From assembly GCA_032622095.1 (NCBI GenBank), contig CP136069.1, positions 37,548,194 through 37,612,193 of the forward strand: a DNA stretch of 64,000 bases. The letters run 5' to 3'. Position 1 is the first letter of the stretch. Each line of letters opens with the position of its first letter. Under the pieces are notes generated by a model. The model was not told the origin of the DNA and made no database searches. It saw only the letters and a list, made by a program, of their open reading frames with translations. Of the stretch, positions 1 to 11,204 are shown in pieces. The translations under genes and the position numbers were made by a program. This stretch comes from Siphonodentalium dalli. Taxonomy: Eukaryota > Mollusca > Scaphopoda > Gadilida > Siphonodentaliidae.

Positions 1-322
1 GGACTTGTTTGTGGACGTTGCAAAATTGAGTCGGAAAACTATTGACAATGAGAGATTGATCTACTAATTCAAAGTGACAACGTTCAATAGTGAGCGAACA
101 ACGTCGAAAAGTATTAGGAGAACGAATAAAAAAACTATTGTTCGATTGGTCCAGAAACATGCCTATATGAGCGTATATGAACGAGGTCAAGGTGAAGGTC
201 AAGGACATGGTCGCACGTAAAATTTGACCCCCCCATATTGTTCCCTGGATCAAAGTAGGCCTACATACCAAATTTGAGTCGCATCGGTCGAGCAGTTTTC
301 GAGTCTATAAAACACACACACA

Positions 323-356
<34 letters not shown>

Positions 357-420
357 CATACATACATAAACACATACACACATATATACATACATACATA
401 CGGAAGTTCCAAAATATAAA
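1..420. repeat. Repeat tail with (CATA)n microsatellite
   Basis: A 'caaggtgaaggtcaaggac' segment and an AAATTTGAGTCGCATCGGTC stretch are followed by CATA repeats at about 310-401. The arrangement (phrase 'caaattt..gtcg..tcggtcgag', then a short simple-repeat tail) matches the tails of the tandem-array elements at 19.0 and 30.5 kb. Probably the 3' end of a related non-coding element cut by the window edge. Confidence 0.5.
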
Positions 421-770
421 ATGGATGATATACTGTAAATTTCTCCGGTTATTATCTATGTATTGCCTGCAGTAAATAGTAATATGCCTCTCACTGGTCG
501 CGATGTACTAAATTTTACGGCGTAACACACCACAAACATCCTCACGAAAAACAAATTAACGTCGTTACAAACACGATAAATACCATAGCGACCAAACAAT
601 ACATTCCGTTGCGAACAGATACGTTCCGTGGTGATATGAGATACCTGCGTTGTGAACTCATTTTCTCAAAATAGCAAGAATAAGCGTCGTTTTCTCACAA
701 CATTAAACGCCGTTGCTGTACGAAAATACACACCGTTGTCACCAGGATGATCACAGGCTGCAATAAGCGA

Positions 771-1002
771 GATCACTGAGTCGCGGCCATATTTGATCCA
801 TCTAGCCCCGCTCCGCGTATTAAGTGCTACAGGTCAAAGTTCTGGAGATGCATTCCATATATGGAAATCATGAATATTAATGATTCCATATATGAATTCA
901 TGAATATTCAAATTTCCATTTATGGAATGCACCTCCAGAACTTTGACCTGTATCACTTGGGGAGGATGAATGTATCCAATATGGCCGCGACTCAGTGATA
1001 TC
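771..1002. mobile_element. Palindromic MITE
   Basis: The left arm GATCACTGAGTCGCGGCCAT is mirrored at the right end as ATGGCCGCGACTCAGTGATA. Further inside, the arm pair around 'caggtcaaagttctggag' and 'ctccagaactttgacctg' pairs again, with a TA-rich centre. It is a foldback element of about 232 bases without coding capacity. Confidence 0.75.
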
Positions 1003-1004
1003 GG

Positions 1005-1636
1005 TTATAGATACAAACCGACTCCGCATTTGATGTCCGGTTCGGCATTATATTATCCTCCGGTTCGATAGTACAAACACACTTTTTCGAATGTTTTGTT
1101 CTGTTTCTCAATAATGGACGAGTTACTGAATCCGATTTTGGCGTATCAGTCAGAATGATTTTCGTCACCAGAACACACCTACAATGACCGGAATACCAGA
1201 CAATTTAGTAATGGTATTAAGCTTCACAATTGTACTGTGTGCATCAGAAATTCAGGATATGTTGATGAAAAACTTGTAATACTTGTTGTCTCACTTTCAA
1301 TTATGTGATTTAAACGCCCCTACCATGTGAATAAATCATGGAAATATCATTTACATTTAAATATTAATCCGTTAATAGTTATCTTCCGTGAGATTTGCAA
1401 TAAAAAAGAGGAAAGTTTGTGCTGCATGATTACCATGCGAGGGGAGTTGTATCGCATCGCAATTTACAACAACATTAAAAACATAAAATGAAGCCCATGG
1501 AACAACTTTCAATGAAATAGATGTTGTATGGAGGCATGGTAAACATATTACATATCAGGTTTGGGTATAAGATCATAATAATATTTACATTAATTTTGGC
1601 AAATTTTATTATTCATTACCAAATAAAATTTTGCAG
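1005..1636. other. No recognised feature
   Basis: AT-rich unique-looking sequence with no open frame or repeat I can support, other than the candidate exon that follows it. Confidence 0.5.
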
Positions 1637-1682
1637 ATCTCAAATCCAGATCTTGTCCAGTCGACAATATGTCTCTACAAGG
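1637..1682 (+). CDS. Possible upstream exon of the HELZ2-like gene
   Basis: A pyrimidine-poor but usable acceptor (ttttgcag) is followed by 46 bases with one open frame, ISNPDLVQSTICLYK plus one base, and a strong donor GTGAGT. It leaves phase 1, which is what the exon at 14827 needs. The joined peptide continues as a helical, Cys/Tyr-containing segment. Against it: the exon is tiny, the intron would be about 13 kb, and I see no homology by eye. A hairpin MITE starts about 30 bases after the donor. It could be chance. Confidence 0.3.
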
Positions 1683-1711
1683 GTGAGTTCTTTGATGTGC
1701 TACATGTATTA

Positions 1712-1893
1712 TATTATAAAGTTATTATACAATGTTGTGTACAGTATGTGTTTTTCTTGTACGAGTCCAGGTTGTGGTGCAAAGTCATACATGCATTGGA
1801 CGATACACGCAATGTTGAGTCCAATATGACTTTTCACCACAACGTGGACGAGTACAAGAAAAACACATACTGTACACAACATTATATAATGAC
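1712..1893. mobile_element. Hairpin MITE, family of 25.5 kb copies
   Basis: Inverted arms: 'acagtatgtgtttttcttgt' on the left and 'acaagaaaaacacatactgt' on the right, with a short loop containing 'gtccaatatgac'. The same palindrome occurs at about 25497-25640 and partly at 25725-25870. Non-coding; the short reading frames across it are chance. Confidence 0.75.
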
Positions 1894-2049
1894 ATTTTTA
1901 TTATCCATCTGTATGCTTATCCATAATATTATCCATCTGTATGCTTATCCATAGATTGGGAATAAAACGTTGTGGTTATTTTTGGTATTTCAGTGTCGGC
2001 AATTACATGTACTTCTCTATAAAAGCCTGCATTTTACAGGCAATTCTTC

Positions 2050-2160
2050 AAGGATTGTCCACTTATAAACGGACAATCCTTACCTAAAATGGTCATTAAT
2101 AAATGGACAATCCAACCACGCGTGGCACGCGATCTTGGGATTGTCCACTAAATGAAGACA
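2050..2160. repeat. Short inverted repeats
   Basis: AAGGATTGTCC and GGACAATCCTT form a 32-base hairpin at 2050-2081. A second, looser pair 'ggacaatcc' and 'ggattgtcc' flanks a GC-rich 'cacgcgtggcacgcg' core just downstream. Confidence 0.55.
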
Positions 2161-2770
2161 TGTATAACTAATCCTGCATGTTAGCTTCATATTTAATATG
2201 AAGGGCAATAACTCTATAAAGAATGTTAATTTACTAAATAACGGGACGGTGATTTGTATGAGAAGAAGTGTTTTAGACGAAATAACGGAGATATTTGAAG
2301 AAGAGTTTTTGACGAAATAACGGAAATATTCGAAGAAGTGTTTTTAAAGAGCATGATTTGGAACAGTAAACATGGAAGTGAAAAAAAAACTCAACGCGGA
2401 AGTGAAACGTCTGCTAAATCCGCCAGAGTTGCGCGCGCATCACAATTTCACCGATTCATTTCGTAATAGAGTTAATTCGTGACGTCATGGAGTCCCGATA
2501 ACAAAGTTCATATTGAGCATTCGGGAGTTCGGTGTTACTATCGAGAGTGTAATTTGACTTTTTCCCGGAATATCGCGAGCAGGCTTTTGCCCAATCAGAA
2601 ATAGTGTTAGATAAAGGGTGGATAATGAAGAATTGTATCCACCGTCCACTACATATACTATCAACATAAAGTCCGCGCGATAAACGTTACGTTTTATGAC
2701 AGCCAACACGCCAATGATTTGATAAAACACAATATATAATCGGGGTTCACGATTAATTAGCGAATTTAAA

Positions 2771-3058
2771 GGGTTACTGTACACTAAACCCGGCCATTTA
2801 TGGGACCATCTCCCTTTATACTCAACAGAATATATGCAACAAATGAATGAATTTGAGCCACGGATTAGTGCAAAATACACTCATGTGCTCTATTAACGAT
2901 GCAAACAATGAAAATGAATTTATAACTCCAGCCATTTATTCATTTTCATTATAATTACCACTTGTTTGCATCGTTCATAGAGAATATCAGTGTGTTTTGC
3001 ACCATCCATGGCTCAAATTCATTCATTTGCTGCATATATTCTTTTGAGTATATATAGA
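2771..3058. mobile_element. Palindromic MITE with copies at 10.2, 39.3 and 51.8 kb
   Basis: The arms include 'ggccatttatgggaccatct', 'actcaacagaatatatgcaa' and the mirrored 'atggctcaaattcattcatt'. The centre is an inner palindrome 'aatgaaaatgaatttat' / 'attcattttcattataatta'. The outer left end is TGTACACTAAACCCGGCC. Non-coding. Confidence 0.7.
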
Positions 3059-3059
3059 A

Positions 3060-3953
3060 CTGTTTTCTGTTTAAATAGCATTTTTAATAGAGGAAATTAT
3101 TTTTAAAGAGCGAACGACAGCATATTTAAAGGCCTTAATGTTTGAGTCCCCGATTATCTCTATAGAGTCAGTGTTATATTGACTATTGTTGGCATGAAAT
3201 AAAACCAAACAAGTATATATATATTCCTCCAGGATAAGAACATATGTGGCCTCAAGTTCAGCCCCCTCACTACGCTATGTCTGAACGCTGCCGGCATTTG
3301 TATTTTCTCAATCTAATATAACATTTTTTATTGAAGTGTTTTGTCAGTTACAATTCATTCTGGCTTGATCTAGACAATTTTCAAATGAATATGGACAGTT
3401 CAGTTTCTCAGAAAATAATGCAGAATGAATTGTTAACTCCACAAATCTAAAATAAATAAATGTGACATTTCTTCACAGTACGTGTAGGTGCGGGCAGTGG
3501 TAAGTCCTGCGTAGGGGACTCAACTATGAATGGAACTTGATGTGGCCTTGGGGTGTCCACTACGTTCGTCCTAAAACAGATTTAGTTTCACGCAAGGAAC
3601 GAATGTATGACCAGTTTCTTAATAAACTACCGCACTTTATAAGCCAACATGACGGCCAGACAATCGCTGTTATATTATATATCGTAGCATAATGGTGACA
3701 ATATATATCTGGCCATCATATTGGGGTCGGCAGGCCCGTCGTCGGAAAAAAAAATAGGCATCTCAGGCCGTCACAAAGATGTCCATGGTAACTCCACCAA
3801 GATTATATTATTAGCCATAAATATAAATTATAATATAATTATAATATAAACTAGCTTTCAAATTTCATGTGGGAAATTTGCATTCTTCCATATATCAAGT
3901 TTTCCCGTTTCTCGTGTTATACATTACATTCTTCAAACTGTCTTCTTTATTAC
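3060..3953. other. Mostly unassigned; internal palindromic repeat near 3250-3480
   Basis: The segment 'ttacaattcattctg' near 3350 and 'cagaatgaattgttaa' near 3420 pair with each other. A related sequence is present at about 15240-15345 ('gaactgtccatattcatttg'), so this is a dispersed repeat. Nothing codes convincingly. Confidence 0.45.
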
Positions 3954-4685
3954 ACTAGCTGATCGGCCCGACTTCGTCCGGGCTGTTTCCCATCTGATTG
4001 CCGGCGAAAGGCGCGATTTGACCTTGAATTGACTATTTTGAAAGTCAAGGTCAGGGTCATTATTTGACCCGTCCAAAACACCCCCCGGAGAAAAGTACCC
4101 CTAGGTATCAAATTTCGTCGAAATCCGTCCGTTTTACCCGACTTGACCTTTAATTGACAATTTTGAAGGTCAAGGTCAGGTCGGAGTCATGATTTGACCC
4201 GCCCAAAACACTCCCCCGACAAAAGTACCCATAGGTATCAAATTTCGTCGAAATCCATCCGTTTTACCCGATTTGACCTTTGATTGACCATATTGAAAGT
4301 CAAGGTCACTCCGGGGTCACGATTTGACCCGCCCAAAACACCCCCGGAGAAAAGTACCCCGTATCAAATTTCTTCGAAATCCGTCCGTTTTACCCAAATT
4401 GACCTTGCATTGACTGTTTTAAAGGTCAAGGTCAGGTCAGGGTCACGATTTGACCCGTCCAAAACACTCCCCGGACAAAAGTACCCATAGGTATCAAATT
4501 TCGTCGAAATCCGTCTGTTTTACCAGATTTTACCTTGAATTGACCATTTTGAAGGTCAAGGCAGGGTCACGATTTGATCCATCCAAAACACTTCCCGGAC
4601 ACAAGTATCCCTAAGTATCAAATTACGTCGAAATCTATGGAAAGCCGAAGGGGACATGCTAGTTGCTACTTGCTAGTTATACGAC
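3954..4685 (+). repeat. Tandem array of about 125-bp units with a GC-hairpin head
   Basis: Head 'actagctgatcggcccgac' continues with a hairpin (GCCCGAC, loop TTC, GTCCGGGC). About five units follow, starting near 4016, 4140, 4270, 4397 and 4526. Each contains a 'ttgaccttgaattgac' type phrase, 'gaaggtcaaggtcag', 'tttgacccg', 'ccaaaacac' and 'aaatttcgtcgaaatccgtc'. The end phrase is 'gggacatgctagttgctac'. Same layout as the 122-bp arrays at 19.0 and 30.5 kb, but a different monomer. Confidence 0.8.
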
Positions 4686-5104
4686 GCACGACTTGACGCG
4701 GTTTTTCAAAGGTGTTTCATGGTGTTTCAAACTAGGAGATAGAATTATTCTGCGTTTCAAATGGTGATGAATTGTAGTATTTTATTCAAATTTTATGGCA
4801 TAAATTGTTATTAAAACCGTATATACTATAAACAAATCGATGACTCGAAAATTAAGTGGGCCTTTAAAGTAAATACAAAGTCACAATTGCAGTTAGGTTC
4901 ATCTCATACTCGTCTATTCAGCGATATTCTGCTACGCAGTTTGTTATAGCCTCCAGTATTCATTAAGCGTTATAGCCCCACTGTTATAATCCACCTTTAG
5001 CTGGCGTATTCTTGCCTCTGAGATTATTGAGATATTACGTCACATGATATTAAATCGCATGGAAACATAGCAATTGTGTGGGCTGCGTGGCGTGAATATG
5101 TAAT
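4686..5104. other. No gene; partial copy of a dispersed repeat
   Basis: The stretch 'aaatggtgatgaattgtagt' to 'gatgactcgaaaattaagtg' recurs near 53660-53790 with the same order, so it is a dispersed repeat. The remainder is unassigned. Confidence 0.5.
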
Positions 5105-5870
5105 GAGAAATAAGGTCATACATATTGACATTAATCTCAAGAAAACCCGCGAAAACAAAACAAAATCACATTTAATGTTTTAAGTTATTTCCTTCGTGAT
5201 AATGAACCCTCTCAATACTTTAGAATATAGAATTAACCTTAAAATAACAAAAACCTTCGGAATAGCGAACCTTCGGAATAGTGAACATTCGGAATAGCGA
5301 ACATTCAGAGAACATTCGGAATAGTGGACCTTCTGGATAGCGAACCTTCGGAATAGAGACATGCCCCCCAATATTCATATTATATGCCCAGAGTTCAAAG
5401 GTATGGGCCCATACATTTCTCAATTTGGCCCTTAAAATATTGAACCCAACATTGGAGCCCGCGCGGAACAGAACTTAAGTCAACTGTACCTGTGTCATGT
5501 CCCAATGCAGGAGGGTCCATATATACCGCAACATTCATATTATATGCCAAGAACTCAAAGGTATGGGCCCATGTAATGACATTAAATCTCAAGAAAACCC
5601 GCGAGAACAAAACAAAATCACATTTAATGTTTTAAGTTATATTTCCTTCATAAAAAGAATCTTCGTGATAATGAACCCTCTCAACACTTTATAATATAGA
5701 ATTAACCTTAAAATAACAAAAACCTTCGGAATAGAGAACGTTCGGGATAGCGAACCTTCGGAATAGTGAACCTTCGGAATAGCGAATATTCAGAATAGAG
5801 AACCTTCGGAATAGTGGACCTTCGGGATAGCGAACCTTCGGAATAGAGACATGTTCCCCAATTACACCGG
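5105..5870. repeat. Direct duplication with 16-bp CCTTCGGAATAGCGAA repeats
   Basis: Two copies (about 5126-5366 and 5576-5846) start 'gacattaatctcaagaaaac' or close to it. Each ends in an array of variants of CCTTCGGAATAGCGAA. The reverse-strand frames here (Tyr-Ser-Glu-Gly-Ser-Leu-Phe-Arg repeats) are by-products of the 16-bp unit. Likely a tandemly duplicated non-coding element. Confidence 0.75.
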
Positions 5871-6789
5871 GGCGTAAACACATGTGCTAATCTGTGTCGG
5901 ACTATCGTGACTCTATCGGTACGGTTTACTCAAGTACGAGAATACCTAATCACCCATAATGCATTCGCCCATTGGTCCACTCGTAAATAAAATTACCAAA
6001 ACATCTTACACCTGTGGCGTAAACAATATGGAATATACACTTTGTATAATTTGACACACTGTCATAGTTTTCACACATTTGCTAAAGTATCCATATTAAA
6101 CTTCAACATACCAAGAGGTATTAGACTGAAATACCAGAAAACATGTCATTTATCGTACCGGCAAGTTAAATTTTGTTTTGTTTTTTGGGTGATTTGGTTA
6201 TTGAATCGTGAAATATTCTTTTCCAAATCATCATGCAAAGGACACAGGCTTGCCACACAACCACATAATATTACATTGAAAATTACATTCGTGTGATAAT
6301 TTACATAATTATGCTTTTCTAATGTCCCGTTACGGTTTATAATCAAATCATTCCAATCGCAACATTAAATTAACAAGCGTGCACAAATTACGTTTACGTG
6401 TGATCGTATTACAATGTTTTTGGAGCTTCCTCTTTCAAATGGTATATAATATAAAATAGGTTGATCCCTTTATAAAATGACACAGATAAATAAAATATGT
6501 AACTACAAATCTAAATTAACGCTTCACTCGTGGGCATTTTATGCTCAAGTCCATTACGGGCATACACAATTGAAGGGACCGCACCAGTCACATGCGCTAT
6601 ATATCTAATAAATAGAGCATGGCTTGGGGTTGACTACGCGGGTATATATAGTGCCGAGTGGGGTGGGTATAGTTCACGAACTTGTAGCATGCATTCAACA
6701 TAACCCTATCCAAGCTACCAACACAAACTACCGGACTGTTAAAATATAGAAATTAAATACAACTATTTTTTTTCCGAGAACAAAATCAA
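5871..6789. other. No recognised feature
   Basis: AT-rich sequence. Two overlapping short frames on opposite strands at 6042-6346 have no recognisable motif and no flanking splice logic. Confidence 0.45.
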
Positions 6790-6790
6790 A

Positions 6791-7153
6791 ATCAAATCCA
6801 GTCGGAAGTCGGGATTCTTTTACCCTGTGCCAATGCATTCTCTTATATATGCGAGTCGACCATAGGTCGCCTCGCATATATAAGAGAATGCATTGGCCTA
6901 ACAATTTTTTATCATTTTTTTTAAATAAATGTTTCGGACAATTTTTAGGACATAAAATAAAAAACATCCATTACCCTGCAGGGAGCCCCACACATATATA
7001 GAAGAGTGTCGTCTGCTCATGTTTGTCTGGGGCTCTGTATGGGTGAAATTATTAAAATTGTAAAAATTGTTAGGCCAATGCATTCTCTTACATATGCGAG
7101 GCGACCTATGGTGGCACAGGGTAAAAAAATCCCGACTTCCGACTGGATTTGAT
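6791..7153. mobile_element. TIR element containing the ATATATAAGAGAATGC hairpin
   Basis: Terminal arms of about 40 bases: 'aaatccagtcggaagtcggg' on the left and 'cccgacttccgactggattt' on the right. Inside lies a near-perfect palindrome at 6829-6897 with arms 'gccaatgcattctcttatat' and a GTCGAC-containing loop, and half of another at 7073-7120. The hairpin is shared with the piggyBac-like MITEs. Confidence 0.75.
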
Positions 7154-7256
7154 ATGGCGGGTCACACATATGATTATCAAGATTTCATTTCAATCCATAC
7201 AAAACGTTGTAACTGGACCAAGATTTCATTTCAATCACAAAAAAGTGTTGATTGCA

Positions 7257-7417
7257 TATAGAATATACGCATAGTGTTTCTGAATAACAAATTTAATCTA
7301 CGAGTGGGATTGGCGATTTACACCACGAGCTTCAGCGAGTAGTGTAAATACTGTAAATCGCCAATCCCACGAGTGGATTAAATTTGTTATTCAGAAACAC
7401 TATGCGTATATTGTGTT
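7257..7417. repeat. Long hairpin
   Basis: Left arm with 'gaatatacgcatagtgtttc' and right arm with 'gaaacactatgcgtatattg', continuing through 'ggattggcgattta' and 'taaatcgccaatcc'. The loop is about 40 bases. It abuts the 83-bp array that follows. Confidence 0.75.
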
Positions 7418-7747
7418 TATGCCACGATCTTTACAATGCGATGGATAAACACTTTTCCATTCAAATTGTATGGAGAAAGTTTAATCCACTCTGCGAAGTT
7501 TATGCCACGATCTTTACAATGCGATGGATAAACACTTTTCCATTCAAATTGTATGGAGAAAGTTTAATCCACTCTGCGAAGTTTATGGCACGATCTTTAC
7601 AATCCGATGGATAAACACTTTTCCGTTCAAATTGTATGGATAAAGTTTAATCCACTCTGTGAAGTTTATGCCACGATCTTTACAATGCGATGGATAAACT
7701 CTTTTCCGTTCAAATTGTATGGAGAAAGTTCAATCCACTCTGCGATG
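7410..7747 (+). repeat. 83-bp tandem repeat, 4 copies
   Basis: The phrase 'tgccacgatctttacaatgc' starts at 7421, 7503, 7586 (as 'tggcacg') and 7669, a spacing of 82-83. Each unit also has 'ttcaaattgtatggagaaag' and 'aatccactctgcgaa'. Confidence 0.85.
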
Positions 7748-7762
7748 TTTAATCAACAGTAG

Positions 7763-8746
7763 GTTACAGTGAAGTAATTATTTCCCATAGGCCTCAGTGT
7801 TAACATATAATGGCCTGCAGCCCTGACTATCCACGAATTGTGATAAATGATTACATGATCACCAGGATTGGCATATGCGCAAAGTTTCTGCATGAAAAAA
7901 AATCATATCGTCGAGCATGAAATGTACCTTTAAATTTGGGATTTATAATCTAGAGTCAGAATTGCATGAAAAAAAGTATTGACATTTTTTACATCCCACC
8001 AAAAAATTTCAATCCAGGAACCACGTGCTTTACAATGTGCCAATGTTCTGTTTGGAGTCTGAAATTTCAAGAGGAGTGATTGCATGTATTTTATATGTTT
8101 AAGTATCGAAACTACTATTAACCAACCAGAGCCCAGAATTTTTATAATTCTCTCCTGCATCTTGGTTAATATTGGCATATCATTGATTACCACCGACTCA
8201 AATAATATTATATGCCACGTGCTACAAGTTCCCTATTTGTTTGTTTGTCAATATTTATAGGAAACCCACCACTGTGCCCAAATGAGAAAAATGACAATTT
8301 TTGTGCTTTAGGTTACAGTGAAGTAATTATTTCCCATAGGCCTCAGTGTTAACATATAATGGCCTGCAGCCCTGACTATCCACGAATTGTGATAAATGAG
8401 TAGATGATCACCAGGATTGGCATCTGTGTAAAGTTTCTGCATGAAAAAAATCATATCGTCGAGCATGAAAAGTACCTTTAAATTTGGGATTTATAATCTA
8501 GAGTCAGAATTGCATGAACAAAATATTGACAAAAAAATTCAATCCAGGAACCACGTGCTTTACAATTTGCCAATGTTTTGTTTGGAGTCTGAAATTGCAA
8601 GAGGAGTGATTGCATGTATTTTATATGTTTAAGTATCGAAACTATACTATTAACCAACCAGAGCCCAGAATTTTTTTAATTCTGTCCTGCATCTTGGTCC
8701 AAAAACCTTTGGAGGGCGCTACCAATCGAATTACTTCACTGTAACC
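7763..8746. mobile_element. TIR element with internal duplication
   Basis: Left end GTTACAGTGAAGTAATT and right end AATTACTTCACTGTAAC, flanked on both sides by CAGTAG (7757-7762 and 8746-8751). A second copy of the left half starts near 8311 and repeats the sequence seen at 7763 ('tttcccataggcctcagtgt', 'gcctgcagccctgactatcc'). The structure suggests one copy inserted next to, or duplicated within, another. Non-coding. Confidence 0.7.
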
Positions 8747-8799
8747 AGTAGGTACGTTTAATCAACGTTACCCCATTGCCTAATATTGCAACCGATACG

Positions 8800-9090
8800 C
8801 AGTGGATTATATATAGCAAACAATATGTAATCGGGGTTCACGATTACATGGCTATTGGCATATAATCGCTACCACAGGTGACACGGGATGTTCGATTGTA
8901 TATCAGAATATTGGATATCATATAATCCCACATCCCATAATATGTCAAATACATAAAAGAGAAATAGGAAATACAGCGAAATAGTGAAATAAAAATGCAG
9001 CCGAATGGCGAAATATAGAAATAGGAAATAATTGTCATTAACGAAATAATGGAGATAATTGAAGAAGTGTATTTTAAAGAGCGTTCCCCT
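8800..9090 (-). repeat. Dispersed repeat, inverted copy at 59.9 kb
   Basis: This stretch contains 'gaaataggaaatacagcgaa', 'atcccacatcccataatatg' and 'taatcggggttcacgatta'. The reverse complement appears at about 59945-60305 in the same order. A shorter related piece ('gaaataacggagatatttga') is at 2280-2340. Confidence 0.75.
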
Positions 9091-9135
9091 TACCTCTCCC
9101 ACACCCTTCAGATTAAATATGATACTCAATCGAAA

Positions 9136-9560
9136 CAAGTTATGACCACTTACCTTACGGTTACATCTCCATAAAAACAGTCCACATGACAGTTAATCCT
9201 TATATTTTATACATTTAGCGAAAAAGCCACTTTTGTAAATGTATTTAAATCAAAAAGTGTATCGTGACAAAACCAGCCCAAAATATCCCATAGCACCCTT
9301 GGCAAAAGTTAACAGGAACAATTTCTTTATATTGAACCTGATGATTTAATTTAAGTCAATCCTGCGCGAGTCCAAATGCGCCCAAAACATTACGCGTTTT
9401 TCTTTCCGGTATCGATGACGTATCGATGCATGTAATGATGGGGTTGCAGTTATGAGCTGTTGCGCGTTCACCGAGAAATAACCTCAAAAAGTCACGTGGG
9501 CGCCGACCAATCGGAATGCTGGATTTAGTGATAATCACACTTAGTATATAAATATATTCC
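9136..9560 (+). repeat. Dispersed 430-bp repeat (copy at 29.6 kb)
   Basis: 'aagttatgaccacttacctt', 'cagtccacatgacagttaat', 'gtatcgtgacaaaaccagcc' and 'cgaccaatcggaatgctgga' occur in the same order at 29593-30025. Lightly diverged, non-coding. Confidence 0.8.
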
Positions 9561-10229
9561 AATATCCATGTAATTATGAACCTGTGGGTATTAGGTGAAT
9601 ATTGGCATACTCGCATGTACACGGCATGGTTGTTATATTAGCAGAACACCCGGGCATCTCAACGTGGAATAGACTATTCCAATGCATGCTTTCATATAAC
9701 TGAATGGGAGCATTCATTCAGTATTGAAAGGGTTAAAGTATTTATTGTTTATTTCGCTGGCAATAAATGCACCCAACCTGTCGAATAGAATAGAAAATAG
9801 TTTTGAAATCTTATCATTACTATCGGATTCATCATTAATTGATGCATATTGCAAGATGACGGTGGTGAAAAATAGCAGTCTGAAGTCGACAGAAGTCACA
9901 ACGTAACTTTTATCGATTAGATGGGAAACTCATACTACATCCATGCAGTTCTTCGAGTATTTTCGCCATAATTGATCAATTGAAAAGCCCAAACACCATA
10001 AGAGCACGTGTGGAGTTGAATTCTACGGGTTCACCCAGGCGTTCACCACATGCAGACGCTAAAACAAACGGGGATTAGGAAAATTTCGGAAACGAAATAC
10101 ACTGAATTATAACGTCTCAACCGGCTGAGCCGCCATATTTCGTCAGCCGCGAACTGAGCCGGCTTAGCTAACTAACCTGCCACGAAATTGGTTGAGCCAG
10201 CCGCGAAAACTATTTGTCATGGCTTCGGG
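9561..10229. other. No recognised feature
   Basis: Open frames of about 60 codons on both strands at 9714-9906 mirror each other and lack motifs. No repeat recognised. Confidence 0.4.
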
Positions 10230-10350
10230 GTCTATTGTATATTGCACTAATCCCTGGCTCAAATTCATTAATTTGGTGCATATATTCTGTTGAGTATAAG
10301 CGGAGATAGTCCCATAAATGGCCGGATTTAGTGTACAGTCCCACTTTAAC
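10230..10350 (+). repeat. Half copy of the 2.77-kb palindromic MITE
   Basis: Contains 'cctggctcaaattcattaat', 'gcatatattctgttgagtat' and 'gtcccataaatggccggatt', the right-arm phrases of the palindromic family at 2771, 39305 and 51765. Confidence 0.7.
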
Positions 10351-10924
10351 TTAAATGTTAGATTATAATACATACCACGATAAGTGTATTTGATTTGATT
10401 TGTAAACGTTGAAGCAAACTTGCACCATTAAACTGAATGAGTATCTGTACTATTTTTCAATGAGCCTCTTATTGCGCTACTTGTTAAACTATTATGTATA
10501 TAATACTTGTTTTCATATTGCAGTTATCAGCGAGATGGTACATCGTTATAGAAGCCAATTATTAATTTGCACCCGTTTCGACCGAACGTTGTACTGTGTC
10601 TCGTTGATTAACATTAACACATGCAGGTCAATACATACACTAAACGACCGCAGTGGCACCTGGATGGCCTGCGACCCCCACACAAAGGGGTACGTCGGGG
10701 GACGTACCATGACCCCCTGTGTGCGCAGCGCACACGTCAGACAGATTCTACTCTTTATTCTGTTGGATGGCGCGGGCCACAGTGAAAACACATATATAAA
10801 GAGCGTACCTCTGATCTGCAAATAGGTTCATATTGAACCTAAATATAAACTTTTATTTGATTCTGAAATGGGCCCATAGTAAGCTTATTTTAATTTGTGT
10901 GTGTTTTTTTAATTTATTTAATTA
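10351..10924. other. Unassigned; fragment shared with 58.0 kb
   Basis: A 138-codon open frame covers 10409-10825 but has no motif and an overlapping antisense frame of 91 codons. The portion 'gcgggccacagtgaaaacac' recurs near 58000 ('gcgagccacagtgaaaacac'), so at least the 3' part is repeat. Confidence 0.45.
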
Positions 10925-11095
10925 AATATTTTAAAATCATAATTTTGAAAAACTAACACCGTTACAACCTCCGCCAGGATACCCCGAGTCACCACACAAA
11001 TTTGGTTGAAATCGGACCAGCAGTCTGGGAGACAAAATCTGGACAGACAGACGGACGGACGGACAGACATATCCTACTTATAAATATTTTGTTTC
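10925..11095 (+). repeat. Repeat tail with GACAGACGGACGG simple repeat
   Basis: 'acaaatttggttgaaatcgg' followed by 'acagacagacggacggacgg'. A related unit is at about 18715-18960. This layout is common at the 3' ends of invertebrate non-LTR or SINE-like elements (family knowledge), but no coding part is present. Confidence 0.6.
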
Positions 11096-11204
11096 AGCGG
11101 GATTGACACTTTTGATTGCAAAACATCAACCGCACTTACGATGATGACTGCCAATGTTTAACTTTATTTCGCTCCTTGTTGACATTGTCCTCTTGTAGTC
11201 ATTT

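Noticed and set aside
2485-2880. 131-codon reverse-strand frame
   Set aside because: It runs into the palindromic MITE at 2771 and its other half contains a phrase repeated at 25.9 kb; no motif.
10409-10825. 138-codon forward frame
   Set aside because: It has an overlapping antisense frame, no recognisable motif, and part of it recurs near 58.0 kb as repeat.
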